Notes: a model not told the origin generated them from the letters alone. 64,000 nt of DNA from Candolleomyces eurysporus (GCA_027579435.1 JANBPK010000844.1:186001-250000), one strand, 5' to 3'. Shown: positions 1 through 11,779, numbered from the stretch's first letter. Numbers and translations are program-made.

Positions 1-1095
1 ACTCCGGTATGAGGCCTGCTTACTGACTAAGCGCCATTTCAAAAGTGTCCGCGATAGCAGTCATAATTTTTTCAGAAGGCAAGCAAAGATTTCTCAGTCT
101 TAACAACATTGAGTTGAATGTGTTCTGTCTCCTTCTCTCCGCCGTCTAGCCATATTATTTGTTCGATTGTATGGTTTCTCTGGAGAGGACAAGCGTACGC
201 TTGTATTTATGGTGATACTTTTTCTTGTCAGTTCGAGCGTTCCGTTTCCCCTTGACACTCGTCAGCTCATAGAGGTCTTCAATAGGCAACCAATGGTGGA
301 GCGTGTGTCTTCTTGGCAGAATTCTACAGAACCATGATATGTATGTATCCTGACTCCTGTCGTGATGCCAGAGTTGACGCGCCTGCCGATAGACATCGAC
401 TTTCCGATTCCGACAGTGTGTATGCCGGCCAGCGCAAATCACAAGCTATTTGGAGGGATGTTCGCTCTCTTCCTATCTAGTGTTACTGGTGAGCGTGCTT
501 CGGCTTAATCTTCCTCGTTGTAGTAATGCTAAGGATGTAAAAAATCTTCGTAGTTGCCATGCTTGGGATGCTATACATCATGTTTCTCAAATATAGGACC
601 CACAGCAGCTATTTGTTAACGGCTTTCTATCGTGACGGAGCCAGCTACTTTGTGTGCTTGTCGGGTGAGTTCGATATTGCCCTTCTCTGTAAAAGATATA
701 CTGAGCGCTGCCGCCAGCGTTCGCTATTACAAACGTAATCTTTAATTTTGTATCAGAGGTATGGTCTCCTATTTCATGAGAAGGCCTCGATTGAAACACT
801 CTGAGCAGCCGGGCTACAAATTCATTCTGTCACAGTATGATCATCTTTATCGCTCTCGTCAGTCCTGATGACTCACTTCAGACATTTGTCTTTCAGGCCT
901 GAAGCCAGCCTTCATGCCGTACTCTCTACACGGTTATTGCTCCACCTCCGATTCATTGCGGAATGTGAACAGCGCCGAGGTGTGGCTCAAGGAAGCGATG
1001 ATACTTGGGGTAGCACACGGGACGAGTGGTACAACAGCCATGATTATGCAATGGATGCTACTTGGAAGACGGTCTCTGCTATTCAATTCGCTTAG
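1..1095 (+). CDS. DUF6533 membrane protein, 5'-truncated by window edge
   Basis: This is the C-terminal part of a predicted multi-pass membrane protein of the fungal DUF6533 family, whose function is unknown. It is recognised by exon-by-exon similarity to the gene at 4245-6027. An exon ends near 78 (VSAIAVIIFSE). Another starts at 150 after a TAG acceptor (AILFVRLYGFSGEDKR). A third at about 381-490 reads IPTVCMPASANHKLFGG, then a hydrophobic stretch ending before a GTGAGC donor. Next come a segment with DGASYFVCLSG near 630-665 and a final exon from about 896 with QPEASLHAVLSTRLLLHLR, ending at the stop at 1093-1095. The donor after position 78 is GCAAGC rather than GT, either a rare GC-AG intron or decay. 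The upstream exons lie outside the window. Confidence 0.65.
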
Positions 1096-1892
1096 GTCAG
1101 AAAATAAATTCACTATCTAGTCCATGGCACCCCCAGTGAAAAGCCGATCGGCCTCCAGTTACCTATGGAGGACTCCAGCGCCCACTTTAGTATTTCCTCA
1201 GGAGGCCGATCACAGGATGTTCAGGGATGTTTTTGACAGGAATTCGGATCCCTCCCAGGACCCGAGCTGTCGTATATCGGCCACGGCACCACAGTACGAT
1301 TGAGGCACAATTGCAATATTACAAAATAATGTACAATATTTAATTTCTTCTTCTACCCACGTCGCCGTCAGGCATACCATTCCTCTCCTGTCCATTCCAG
1401 GAATATCAAGCTCCGCCTAATACACAATAATAGTACACATTATTTGGTCCACGGAAAATCTGGAAAACACCAAGTCAGTACAAAGAACCCTAGAGGGAGT
1501 GGAGCACTTACAGAGTACTCCAGTGACGATACCGGAGTCGAGGACCATTCTTGAACAAAAAAAANGCAAGCAGTGCGAACCAGAGACGAGAACGAGACCA
1601 AACAGAGTGCCTAGAGGGGCCGAAAACCCAGAGTCCAGCGCAAGAGACACAGGCAATCCAGGACGAGCAACCATCGAGCAATCAAGCAACTGAGCAACCG
1701 AGCAACCGATGGCACCCCCGTGAATTGGGATGCAGATAAGATCCAAAGCCAATCTGAGATCTGATAAGAATGCCATACGGGATTGGCCGGACTTCAAGGT
1801 TGATTGCTTGACGGCATGAACTGCTTCGTTTTCGCCACGACCACTCATCTCAACGGCGGGTTGTCATTAATCTGCTCACCCTCTATCATATA
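1096..1892. other. intergenic, no gene recognised
   Basis: Short overlapping open frames on both strands give no recognisable protein. A single N lies at 1565 beside an A run. The phrase GGCACCCCC followed by GTGAA occurs twice (near 1127 and 1710) and may be a short duplicated piece. Confidence 0.4.
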
Positions 1893-3300
1893 ATGCCTCT
1901 TCCGTGGGATATACGCTGGAAAATCGTCACTTGGGAGGAGCCAGTGTCCAAGCTGCCGGTTTTTCTCAACCTTTTTTGTCGTGACCTCGTTCCGGTCTGT
2001 CGACAGGTTATATTCCGAGAAATCAACTAGAAGCCCATGACTCTTGTGCCTAAATCCGTCCCGCGCATCGATTCGTCGCGAACTCGGGCGTCTTTGGATC
2101 TGTTAGGGCAACGGGGTCAGATATCCGGCACTGTGTTCGTCTCGTTACTATAGTCAACGGTTTCGATTCTCTCATCCTCAAAATAATGCCCATTTTCCAA
2201 TGCTCCATTCTCTGACAGCTGGATTAGTCAAGTGGTCCGGCGTATCTACGCAATTTCCGGAACCTTTGCGTGAAGCAAACCGCGACTTTGGCAAACCCTT
2301 TGACAAAGTAGGTCGCATCGTTCATGTACCATTTTACGATCATAGATCGACTTCTTTCATCCCATGATGTCCCTTACACCTGCAGGGACTCTATATCACG
2401 GACGCGTACCCTAGAGGCTACACAACCATCACACGATGCCAGTCCTGACGGCCTTTGTTGGTGAATAAATCCGGTTCCTCACTCTTGTCCCTTGTTTACT
2501 CCAGAGACCGGCATTGAATCTTCCTTTTTTTTCGTACTCTTTCGCCAAGTTCTCCCTTACACTCCGTTCACAGGTCTTGGCAAATGATTTTTACCGTCTT
2601 TGCGATGATTTCCTGGGGCGATGAACCTGTTGTCCTTTCCACAGCCGAAGTACCTGGTGCTCAGGAACTACCCCCGCGCCCGCCAACAGCCTCGCTGGCG
2701 ATGTGGCTTTCCAAACGACACCACTTCCCTACCCGTGTATCAAGTGTTGGCTTCGACTCCGGAACAGGTGCTCATCGCGCCCAGGTTTGAATACAGCCTC
2801 CGCGATGCTACCTGGGATGAAGACATCAGTCGGTTTTGGATACGAACCTTCTCGTCGATACCGATTCAAAACGGAGCCAGAATTCTCAGTTGGAAGCCTA
2901 CGATGGTTTTACAAACATCCGTTGCTACGGACCTGGGAAGGAGGGACATCGAATTCAAGGGCTCACTGAGAAGGTTTAGGCTTTGTTCGACCTCCACAAG
3001 GATATTTTGAGTGGTGCTACGTTCAATCTCACTTATTCATAATAAATGATTTAAACCTCATCCGTCATCATCTGGAAGCGCTCGAAGTCAACGGCTCGAG
3101 ACGTTGGGCCGAGTTCAGGGGTCGGGGGAAAACGCTGTTCCTCGTCTCCGTCTGGGCCGCGTGCTCCTCAAGCTCGGTATCTCCTAAGAGGCAGGGGTAC
3201 CCCTGGCCCTTGATGCTCAATATCGCAAATAACATAAGGATGTCACAGAGTGCTTCCGAAAATCGGACATGTCCCAGTAGGTTCATTCTCTATTAAACCC
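1893..3300 (+). pseudogene. decayed F-box/LRR-like gene
   Basis: An ATG at 1893 opens a 45-residue frame beginning MPLPWDIRWKIV and continuing through FLNLFCRDLVPVCRQ and FREIN. That resembles the short F-box of agaricomycete F-box proteins (LPWDI...L.L.CR.L.P..R...FREI). Downstream, after a CTGACAG acceptor near 2220, frames carry YLRNFRNLCVKQ, then YLVLRNYPR near 2655 and HHLEALEVNG near 3068, which look like leucine-rich-repeat pieces. No continuous splice model could be built: stops and frame changes interrupt it, so it is called a relic. F-box proteins are substrate adaptors of SCF ubiquitin ligases. The assignment rests on a weak motif and could be wrong. Confidence 0.3.
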
Positions 3301-4140
3301 ATCCAGAAGTGTGCCATGCAAATTGGTAAGTTTTCGACCTCATATTAAACAGGTCGGAGACTAACACTTGCCTTCTCCGAGTCAGCGCATCTATGCACTC
3401 ATGCTAATTACTTCCCCAACGTAATCACTCGGCCACCTCCGCGAGACACACTTGATCAAACATTTCAACGGTCTCGCCTCACTCGGCCCTAATATCTCTT
3501 ACGACTCCGGTCACAGTCCAGGATACATTAGCTTCCTGCTAGGCACTCTGAGTGACCCTCTCATCGTTCCGATCTGTCGTTAGAGTCTGCTTGCTCCGGC
3601 CTATGTCTGGGGCGGAGTGGCTTCTCAAGTGCGTATCTCGGTCGACAATCATTTCTTCTTGATTGTCTCCAAAATTGTTCTTCTTCTCTAGAAGGAAGCT
3701 AGAATTTGATGGATCTGATCGTGTGCAACGAGTTAAACAACACTTGTGACGGACGAAACGCCGATATGCCTTATTTCGCAGGCACAAGGCAGCTGTATGT
3801 AAGTGCTAAGCACTTATCATGACCTGTCTGGCCACATCTGCGTCACACATTGCCGATTTCACTTTGCTCAAGCTCACTGAGAGAATGGAGGGTATACTCC
3901 CAGTCTCCATGGTTATTTAGTACCAAGGAAGTTGGCAATGCCACACGTAAGATCGTCTCAGGCTTCTACTGAAGGCCCTTCTATTCGAATTCGCATCCTC
4001 TCTAGCTGCGCGTGCCGTAACGGTATGATTGAATCTTCGTGTATTTTTCCATCTGCTGATTCACTACTCCGTGTTTTCCACTCGTTGTGTGGGCCTTGCC
4101 GTTACCCCCGGGTAGCCAAAAAAAANGGTTGGCTTGACTT
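3301..4140. other. intergenic, no clear gene
   Basis: This interval may include the tail of the F-box-like relic. Frames on both strands are short and unlike known proteins. An N at 4126 follows a run of A. Confidence 0.4.
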
Positions 4141-4146
4141 TATAAA
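4141..4146 (+). promoter_or_regulatory. TATA box
   Basis: TATAAA stands 99 bp before the ATG at 4245 of the DUF6533 gene, a plausible distance for a fungal core promoter. Confidence 0.4.
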
Positions 4147-4244
4147 GGGACCTGGAGCTTCCGGCGATGCCGAGCGTTTTCCCTCACCCCATCACTCTAC
4201 CCGCCTCCGACCTGTAGCTGTGGCTGAATTGAATTGCTAGGAGC

Positions 4245-6027
4245 ATGAGTACCCCTGAGGAGGCTCAGGCCGCGTTTCTTGCGCTTGTAGAGGGGTACCA
4301 TGCTACCAAGTATGTCCTTGTTAGTCGTTCTATCTCCTACTTCTAAGATCAGCTGGCTAACGAAGTGATCTTCCTAGTATCTCGTGCGTCTATCATCCAA
4401 ACCATCCGCCGGTTCGAAGGAACTGAGGAACAACTCAACCGCTCGTTTCGTAATGCCAGTAGGCTGTGGCTGGAGCTGCTGCCCTCGTGAGCCTCCCTTC
4501 TACCCTGAGTTTGATCCACATGGCTCAAGGGCGATTTCCAGGTCGCGGACTTTATTCACACATTTCCTGATGAGGTGCGTTACTCGCGATTTCGCCCCTG
4601 ATATTCGCTACATCCTAATTGACCTGTCTGTGATGCCACCTTACAGGTTCGACTGATCTGGCCAACACCACTGAGCATTCCGAAAGTGCTGTTCTTGGTG
4701 GTACGATACTATGCGTTCATCAACTGCGTTTTCGCTTTGCAGTGTGAGTTGTTTCTCGGATCATTCTTTTTGACTTTCGGATTAACGGTACGGTTTTGCG
4801 GATGCAGATGGCCTACCAATTGATATGTCTCCCGAGGGATGCCACAGTGCGTTCATCCGAACATGTAGTAAGTCCACATTCGGTGTTATAATCGCTTTGC
4901 AGAGAATCAGTGGCTGATTGCAACGGAAGTATCAACAATGGTGATGATCGTGTTGGCTGAAGGTACGTCGCATGCGTCTAGCTATTCGGATCCAACCTCA
5001 TGTTTCCGACGATTTTTATATGCAGCTATCCTTCTAATTCGGTTATACGCATTCTCCGGGAGAGACAAGCGACTTTTTGCATTCTTGATCGTCCAGTGGC
5101 TCGTTAGTCCCAGCTCTTTCATACCTTCAACCCCGTCCTTACAAGAACGACGTCATGTACAGGGCATAAATGGAACGGCATGTGTATATCTGGTGCGGTT
5201 TTTCAACAGCGTGCAATGTACGTGCTAGCATCCTCTTCCACCGCCACTAGAACGCTAATCAAATCTGTTGGACATCAAGATGTTGAGCTCCCCGTCAAAA
5301 ACATCGTCTGCATACCAGCAGCAGCGGAAACCAGATTATTTGCGGTCGTGTTCGCGCTCTTCCTTGCTGGTGTCTGCGGTGAGTAGGACTTCAGACTCTG
5401 CTAGCCCAAGATTCTTACGATTAATCGGCAGTCGTGATGTTTACAATGCTTATTATACTTTTCCTGAAATATAAGAGCGTCAACAGCTCTCTGGTGAGCG
5501 TGTTCTTCCGTGATGGGGCGTTCTACTTTGTGTGTCTGAGCGGTGAGTTATTTATCTTTAGCGGCAAATCGGCTGCGCTGGTTTCTGACTCACTTACCTT
5601 CGATGTAATGTTAGCTATTGCTACTGCAAACCTCATTGTGAACGTAGCATCAGCGGTAAGTTCAGTCCCCACTCGATAGAGCTCCTTTCACTTAATCCTC
5701 CCATAGCCCGCCTACAAGTTCCTTCTGTCGCAGTAAGCTCAAGGATCCATCATCTTCCCAAATGTTCACTGACTTTGGTTGACCACTAGGCCTGAAGCCA
5801 ACCTTCACGCAATCCTCTCAACCCGCATGCTGCTTCACCTGCGCTCCTCTCTCGAACACGAGCGAAATCAAGGTCGATCAACGTATACTAGGGACGCATG
5901 GACGTCGGTCTACGATGTTTCGGGCAGTGGAAGCTACCCTTTCAAACGGAAGAGGAGAGGCACGTCTCCTATGCGATTTAACGAGTGGGAATCAAGGGAT
6001 ACTGAGAGGACCGAGTTCACGTCGTGA
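4245..6027 (+). CDS. DUF6533 domain multi-pass membrane protein
   Basis: Predicted fungal membrane protein with about seven membrane segments; the DUF6533 family has no established function. The ATG at 4245 starts MSTPEEAQAAFLALVEGYHA. A small exon near 4455 reads AVAGAAAL. After the CAG acceptor at about 4540 comes VADFIHTFPDE, then from about 4648 VRLIWPTPLSIPKVLFLVV, the D-E-V-x-x-I-W signature of the family. Later exons give WLIATEVSTMVMIVLAE, AILLIRLYAFSGRDKRLFAF, DGAFYFVCLSG, LLAIATANLIVNVASA and finally QPEANLHAILSTRMLLHLR with a charged tail ending at 6027. Introns are about 50-60 nt. The joins between exon 1 and AVAGAAAL were not resolved. It is a tandem paralogue of the gene at 1-1095, closest in the C-terminal half. 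Confidence 0.75.
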
Positions 6028-6556
6028 TCCGGATGAGGGGCCGCGAGCGACTCGGGGTTGTCGAAGCCAAAATTCCGTCTGCTTGGCCATCGAACGGCAC
6101 TTGTATAGTAGGTCATAGAGTTTCTATGCCATCGTTAATTCACAACCACTCATTATATTCCAAAGCCACTGTAGTACCAGTAGAACTGTGTTCGATTATC
6201 CATGATGGTAATCCACGATGACGGTCTTTCAAGACAATGCCTCCGTGGGGCCAACCAAGTTATACCTCGGACACTGCTTGGCCATGAAGCTCGAAAGTGT
6301 GACCATATGCGATATGGAGAAAGGTATAAGAGCAACCCCTGATGCATTGAGGACAGACAAAGGAGAGTCACTAGTCACTGGTCATTGTGAGCTTGGACTT
6401 TGCTTTGGCCACAAGCAGACCGCGGCGCCACGGTCGTGATTGAGCCACACTGCTAGATAACTATAAGATGTTGGGCCCTGCTCACTCTATGTCCACTGAC
6501 ACTCTTTTCCAGACTATCCAAAACCCGCATGCCCGAAGTTTCGACAACAATTCGCC
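6028..6556. other. intergenic, promoter of the next gene
   Basis: No protein is recognised. The interval separates the DUF6533 gene from the small gene starting at 6557, both on the + strand. Confidence 0.4.
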
Positions 6557-7241
6557 ATGCCGCTCACTACTGACACCAAATTTCCGCGCACCCAAAAGCC
6601 TCAGCACGATATAATCTTTAGAATAGCCTTCGAACTCTTTGCCCAGAAGAATGCAGTGCCTATTCATAAAGCCCTTTCTTTGAAGTACCCTCGGGCCAGC
6701 GTTACGGGGGCCCTTTATACCGAGATAGCGTATGACTTGCTTAAAGCATTGCCGGCAAGCGAGATACAGTTCTACTATGATGCGGCGGAGCGGTTCTTGC
6801 TGAAGGAATGGGTGGAGCAGCAGAAGGAGCTACCGGTCAGTTCTTCAAATGCTAACAGAGCTCCAGAAAATCAGAGACTGAAGCTCATCTCCTTAGAACC
6901 CTGATGAGGGTACTCCAGAGCTGAAAGCACTGAAAAGTTGCTTTCCTGACAGGCTACGTCACTTGGCCACTCAGAATATTGATATGATGACAGACGACTT
7001 GCCGTATGGTCAGTTTCATCCTAAGAGACTAGGCGACTTTTTCTTGACGCATCTAGAGCACCTCCGCTGCCCCGGCTATGACTGTGGCCGCTGCTTAGGC
7101 GCTGAGATGCAACGTATGAGTGGGTCTGAGCCTGTTGTCTATACTACCGACTCCGACTCTCGTCAGGCGGCTTATATCCGAGCGCTTAGAAATGATATAC
7201 GAGACTCACTTGGAGGGTTCGATCGCTATAATTGTATTTAG
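6557..7241 (+). CDS. hypothetical two-exon protein, possibly HMG-box-like
   Basis: Two exons, 6557-6835 and 6897-7241, join in frame over a 61-nt intron (donor GTCAGT, acceptor CCTTAG) to give 207 residues; both exon lengths are multiples of three. Residues about 15-85 run from HDIIFRIAFELFAQKN through YPRASVTGALYTEIAYDLL to IQFYYDAAERFLLKEW. Aromatic and basic spacing there recalls an HMG box (F..F.Q........P......LG..W..L.......Y...A), a DNA-bending fold; this is only a pattern-level resemblance. The second exon has a cysteine cluster (CPGYDCGRC) around residues 147-155. I do not recognise the protein. It stands alone between the DUF6533 pair and the helicase-bearing insertion. Confidence 0.5.
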
Positions 7242-7564
7242 TACACAGGTTTTCCGCATGACGCAATGCGTCATACTGATAGTAGGGCGCTTGCTGAGTC
7301 CAAGTTTTTTCATTGTTGATTGTCAATCTGAGTGTTCACATGTTGAAGTGAAATTCTAGTACAGAAAAGATTAAATTTGATTCTGAATTGAATACATATT
7401 CATTAAGATCTACACCATAGATATTCAAATTCAAAAGACTTAAAGGTGGCTCTGCATTCATTGTCTGTCTTTAGCATACACATAGCATCACTTTCTTCCT
7501 TCCACTGTAAGTGACTCCATGGAAAGGAGGATCGAAAAGAAAGACCATTCAAAGTTTTCACACA
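7242..7564. other. transition into AT-rich insertion
   Basis: Base composition becomes visibly AT-richer from about 7360, which marks the likely left edge of the insertion carrying the helicase relic. No gene and no clear terminal repeat was seen. Confidence 0.35.
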
Positions 7565-8740
7565 TCAAATTGCAACATAAGCTAGTCCTGATGAAAAGTC
7601 TTTTTCACCAAGCTTGATCATAGCTTCTTCAAGTGTTAAGCCCTGGCTTCTGTGAATGGTGATTGCCCATGCAAGCACTAAAGGAAGTTGGGTGCATGTT
7701 AAAGTCTTTCCTGACTTGTCTTCCAATTCTACTCTCACAAAATAAAATTGGTACCCAAGCAGGCTCAACAATTCCTTGCCACCCCAGAGTTGGGCCTTCT
7801 GAAAGGTGTTTGTCAAATTTTAGGAGAGAACAAAAACAATAAGTGTACAGACTTGAGTAGTCCCTGGACTCTATATATACTACAGTATGTCCTTCTGAGG
7901 ATCCTTATTCAGGTACCACATAATCCACCTTACTATACCCTGACTGTCATTCACCATGCCTACAACACCAAAATTACATCAATCTGGACATTCATTCAAA
8001 GCTTAAGTTGCATATACCTTTGGAAGACCATGTCTTGCAGGTGAGCATTAATTTTGCATCTTTAGAAAGACAAATTTGCTTTCCTAAGCCTTTAGAATTT
8101 TCTTTTCATGATTTTTGGCAGCATCACTGTTGTGTGCAGCCTTACAGAGTACAACTATTGAAGGCAAAAGTGCAAACCATTGCTTATTACAATCTTCAAC
8201 TGCTACTTTTATAGGCAGCAAATGCAAAGCATTGTCAGAGTGATCTTGTTCATTAGGTCCCAACCTCTAGGCAGCAAAAGATTAGTCCTCTTCACAAGTA
8301 TCATAGGTGTGTAATTGTAACAGCACATATTGGAACTTGACCTGTGTAGGCTCATTTCCAGTGCCACTTTTCTCCAAGTTCTGGGAAATCCTTAGGCTCT
8401 TTAACTGAGATAGACACACCAAATTTGATTGTCCATTATTGTGTTCCAAAAGCTGAGATTCCAGTAGGTCCTAATCTCACAATGGAATTACTTCCACTTT
8501 CCATGGCATGTGTAAAGAGCTTACATGACTCGGTAGAAAAAGCCGATGAGATATGATTCTCCAGTACCTGCACTTCTGTCGACATTGATATGCAGAGGTG
8601 AGTCTGGTAGAGAGCCAGACAAGAGCTTTTTATTATATGCAATGACCAGTAAAAGACTTGATATTATTCACCCTTCAGTATTGAATAGTGAACCTCTGGC
8701 AAAAGTTGAATCTGGTCATTTAGAAACTCTTTAACTTGAT
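7565..8740 (-). mobile_element. decayed PIF1-like helicase (Helitron-type relic)
   Basis: Read on the - strand, conserved blocks of a PIF1-family DNA helicase occur in the right order but in shifted frames. A Walker A region at 8554-8571 reads SAGTGESYLI, with the catalytic Lys replaced by Glu. Next come VRLGPTGISAF (near 8465), KEPKDFPELGEK (near 8390), RLGPNEQ (near 8260) followed by ALHLLPIK, GMVNDSQG (near 7950), and finally LPLVLAWAITIHRSQGLTLE with GLAYVAI (7565-7680). The last block is the family's hallmark motif. PIF1 helicases of this kind are the replication proteins of Helitron rolling-circle transposons, although host PIF1 cannot be excluded from the helicase alone. Several stops and frame changes make it inactive. 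The Rep domain and element ends were not found. The relic lies just downstream of the truncated BTB gene B1. Confidence 0.65.
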
Positions 8741-9228
8741 CCTTTGCCCACCTAGAAGCAGATTTCCAGTGATTGAACTCAGCCTAAGCAAAGCTGGTTT
8801 AGATTTGAGATACGACTGATCAATTTAACCTGTAATGAGCAGCAGTGTGACAGACTTCCGCACACAGTAAGGCAAGTTGGAGACAAGATAAGATAGAGTC
8901 TTAGAGTGATTATTGTACTTTATGCTTCAGGTTGAATTGAAGGTAGTAAAGAGCAAGTCAAAGACCTTTCTTCGGCAACGAAATACATGATTGACAGACC
9001 TATGCCGCTGGCAGACACTGCCGAAATTTCAAATTCCGCCGGTTGATGAGTTGACCACGCCAACAGAGTGGCTGTGTACCGTTGAAGCAGAGTGGCACTG
9101 GCTATGCACCCGCGCAGCGAGGTGGCTATACACCCGCTCATGCATCGCCACCTAAGAATTCTGGGTCCACCGAGACAAATNGGGGGGCAAGNCCCCCCAA
9201 TGACTGCGGGATGAGGGCTACGACGCAC

Positions 9229-9745
9229 CATCTTCATTTGACACCTCGTTGACAGGTTAAGCACCCCTACCCATTCGTCCTTTGAAAATGAATATTGATC
9301 GGATATCACGTCGTTTGGCCTGGATTCCGACCTTGTGTTAGTGTAGCGACCGAGAGAGTGAGTGCTTCCACCTACACAGGGTATAAAACCTCGACTATAG
9401 CCGCGAAATCCGCAGCTTTATATCCCTCTAGAACGATCGGACGATCCCTGTGTCGTCCTTCGGTGTCTTCGGCACCACCTGCTTCCTGGGGCAGATGAAA
9501 CATATATGCAAAGACCTCCGAGTACTCCGTGAACCTGTATCGAGAGACCTCGAAAATAGTCCCTTCGACCTGAGCCGCCCCGGATGTATGTGTGATTGAT
9601 TATATATGCCCCTCTATGCCGACCATTCAATGAGGCCCAAGCTTCCCTCACTCACGTTGAAGAATACTGTACCACCCCAAAGCACATCTGCGACAGGCGG
9701 TGTGGCTCCATGAGTCGTTTCGTTAGAAGGACTGTCAGTCGACAT
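9229..9745 (-). pseudogene. B1: BTB protein gene lacking its last exon
   Basis: Exon 1 is 9745-9656 (MSTDSPSNETTHG, ending LWGGTVFFN before GTGAGT). Exon 2 is 9569-9376, the BTB core with VEGTIFEVSRYRFTEYSE and GRHRDRPIVLEGYKAADF. Exon 3 is 9319-9229 (DEWVGVLNLSTR). Together they give 125 in-frame codons. The expected fourth exon with the helical part and two zinc ribbons is missing. Downstream lie an odd G-run/C-run stretch with two Ns (9181, 9192) and then the helicase-bearing insertion, so the insertion probably removed the 3' half. Its BTB core (HRDRPIVL instead of DEEHPIVL) is most like B11. Confidence 0.7.
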
Positions 9746-10595
9746 GGCTTGGTGATGATAAGAGGCAACGACAGTGGCCGACTCTTGATATGGTCATCTA
9801 ACCATCGATAAAGGAGGGGTCCGGTATCAAAAACAGGCACGAGGCGGAACAATGGCGTCAAATCGCGGGCTGCTTGGGCGCGAAATGAAGTGTTTGTGCT
9901 CGCCAACCATCGGCCCGGGAGGCTTTGCAGCGTGACACTCCAGACACTCCACGATTCAGCCCGCTGCAGGTTGTTAGTGAAGACTGATTCCATTTTGTGA
10001 TAAACTCTGATTCCGTTTTGTACTCTCTGCACATGACCCGTCACCGACCTTTCGGAATACGTATACGTTGCATGGACGCCATTTTCATTCAACCTTCAGA
10101 GGTACAGGCTTCTGCAGGCACATCCGAGTGGCAAAGAGAACGGCAAGCATGTGTGACTGAGTAATTCAACCATGATCGGAAATTGGATGGCGGGTACTTG
10201 TTATCATCATTCAGTTGACTCTCAACAATGGTTATCGGGTCTTGGTCCGACTGCATAGACTTGATCAAAACCGTTTTAGTCCTCACCTGGACGTACTTGC
10301 ACAATGTGGCCGATCTCTTAACGTTGATAATCTCTTGTTCCACATATAGCCCTGTAGGATCGGAGAATCCTGGATCGGGAAATTTTGTTCTCTCATCCAT
10401 CTCTCCTCGAGGCGTACATTTACATTTTGGGTATGTCGTCTGGAAACTCTATTGTTGTCACATGTTGTTTCCACCAGCGCCTAACGCCACGAGGGGTATA
10501 CGGTGCTCTTATCGATCGATGTGGGCCTTTGCCTTCAACGACCACCACTACTATCCCTCATACCCAAGGCGCTGTACTACATTGCAAATTGCCCG
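9746..10595. other. divergent spacer between B1 and B2
   Basis: B1 reads leftward and B2 rightward from this spacer, so it must hold both promoters. Element A is clear only on the B1 side; ATCGATCGATG near 10512 lies 80 bp before the B2 start. No further gene was recognised. Confidence 0.4.
9836..9855 (-). promoter_or_regulatory. upstream element A of B1
   Basis: GGCACGAGGCGGAACAATGG stands 91 bp before the B1 ATG, a variant of the element described at 13927. An ATCGAT lies between it and the gene (near 9803). Confidence 0.45.
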
Positions 10596-11779
10596 ATGAC
10601 GTCCAAACGAAACGCGGATTTTTACTGGGATATCGTAACTGTAAAGGTGCTCCTGAGAAAACTTCTGTCGAAATGGCTGATTGGAGAGACTTAATGCGCA
10701 CAGGTTGAAGACACATTATTTCGCGTTCCTCGGGATGGACTGGTCAAGGCATCGGAGGCCTTTGCGGACATGTTTTCTCTTCCGACAGGACCAGATCCTG
10801 GAACTGCTGAAGGTCGAAGCGACGAGCATCCGATCATACTGGAAGGGTACAAGGAGGACGATTTCCATGCGTTGCTCAAGGTCATCTACCCAGCGTGAGT
10901 TGAATTCGACTGATCCTCTGAACATAGTTCATCGTAGAGGCTGATCATCTCCTGGAATAATTCTCAGACCTGACGATGTTATGGCGGGTACATTCACCTT
11001 AAGTAAGGAGCAGTGGATTAGTGTGTTAGATCTCTCTACGAGGTGGAGTATGAAGAAGGTGCGCCACTTGTTTCATTTCTTCACGCACCCCCGCCGACTT
11101 CTCTCCCGTGAACGTTCAGATCAGGCAGTACGCGATACTCAAGCTGTCGAACTTGAAGTTGGGAGCCATCGAGAAAATCACCCTCGCTCGAGCCCATTCC
11201 GTTCTTAAATGGTTCAAAGAAGGGATCGACAGTATCATTGCAGCGCCCGATTTACCTGCTCTCGAAGAACTCCATCAACTAGGCTTCGAGACTGCCTACC
11301 ACATTCTCTGGATCCGCGATAAGGTTTCTACGAGGCCATCACCAGCAACGGATACGTGGCAGTTCACGCTAAGCTCCTTGAAATGCAACAAATGCTACTC
11401 CTCAATGTTCTCAAGCTGGATTCGCTGCGATGGTTGTAGGAAAGTCATACACCCTCATCAGCCCAACGTGATTTTTGTGGACAAAGGGATCCCCGAGACC
11501 ACTGTACAGTACCGGACTGTTGATGGTGAACTCTCCGGCCCATATTTTACCATGGATCTCTGGAAATTAAGCTGTGGCGCCCAAAATACTGATCATCCCC
11601 CGATGCAACACGATAGCTACACCTGTCCTTCGTGCAATGCCACTGTGGGCAAGAAAAGCTTTCTTTTCGGCCCACCAGTTGCTCGGGGATCACAGGGAAT
11701 CAGATCGCCGAGCATTCCATTGGTGGAGGAAGTGTTTAAAGGCGAGATTGAGGACATGAGGATGATGGACAAGGACTAG
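10596..11779 (+). CDS. B2: divergent BTB zinc-ribbon protein, + strand
   Basis: Four exons join in frame: 10596-10646 (MTSKRNADFYWDIVTVK), 10704-10894 (BTB core VEDTLFRVPRDGLVKASEAF, DEHPIILEGYKEDDFHALLK), 10968-11058 (EQWISVLDLSTRWSMKK) and 11120-11779. They encode about 330 residues. The fourth exon has the helical BACK-like part (ARAHSVLKWFKEGID), a zinc ribbon CNKC-x10-CDGC and then only half of the second ribbon: the first Cys pair has become C-G-A-Q, the second pair CPSC remains. The C-terminus ends in DMRMMDKD in place of YESWDQ. This is the most diverged intact member, inverted relative to the rest, head-to-head with B1 and tail-to-tail with B3. Confidence 0.75.

Noticed and set aside
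1417..1848. 143-residue - strand open frame with leucine-rich stretches
   Set aside because: It spans an N, has no recognisable domain, and several competing frames of similar length cover the same DNA.
7565..7816. host PIF1 helicase gene
   Set aside because: Blocks are scattered over several frames with stops, and Walker A has lost its Lys, so it is a relic rather than a working gene.
9652..10092. 146-residue - strand open frame overlapping B1 exon 1
   Set aside because: It reads B1's exon 1 in the wrong frame and has no family features; the four-exon BTB model explains this strand better.
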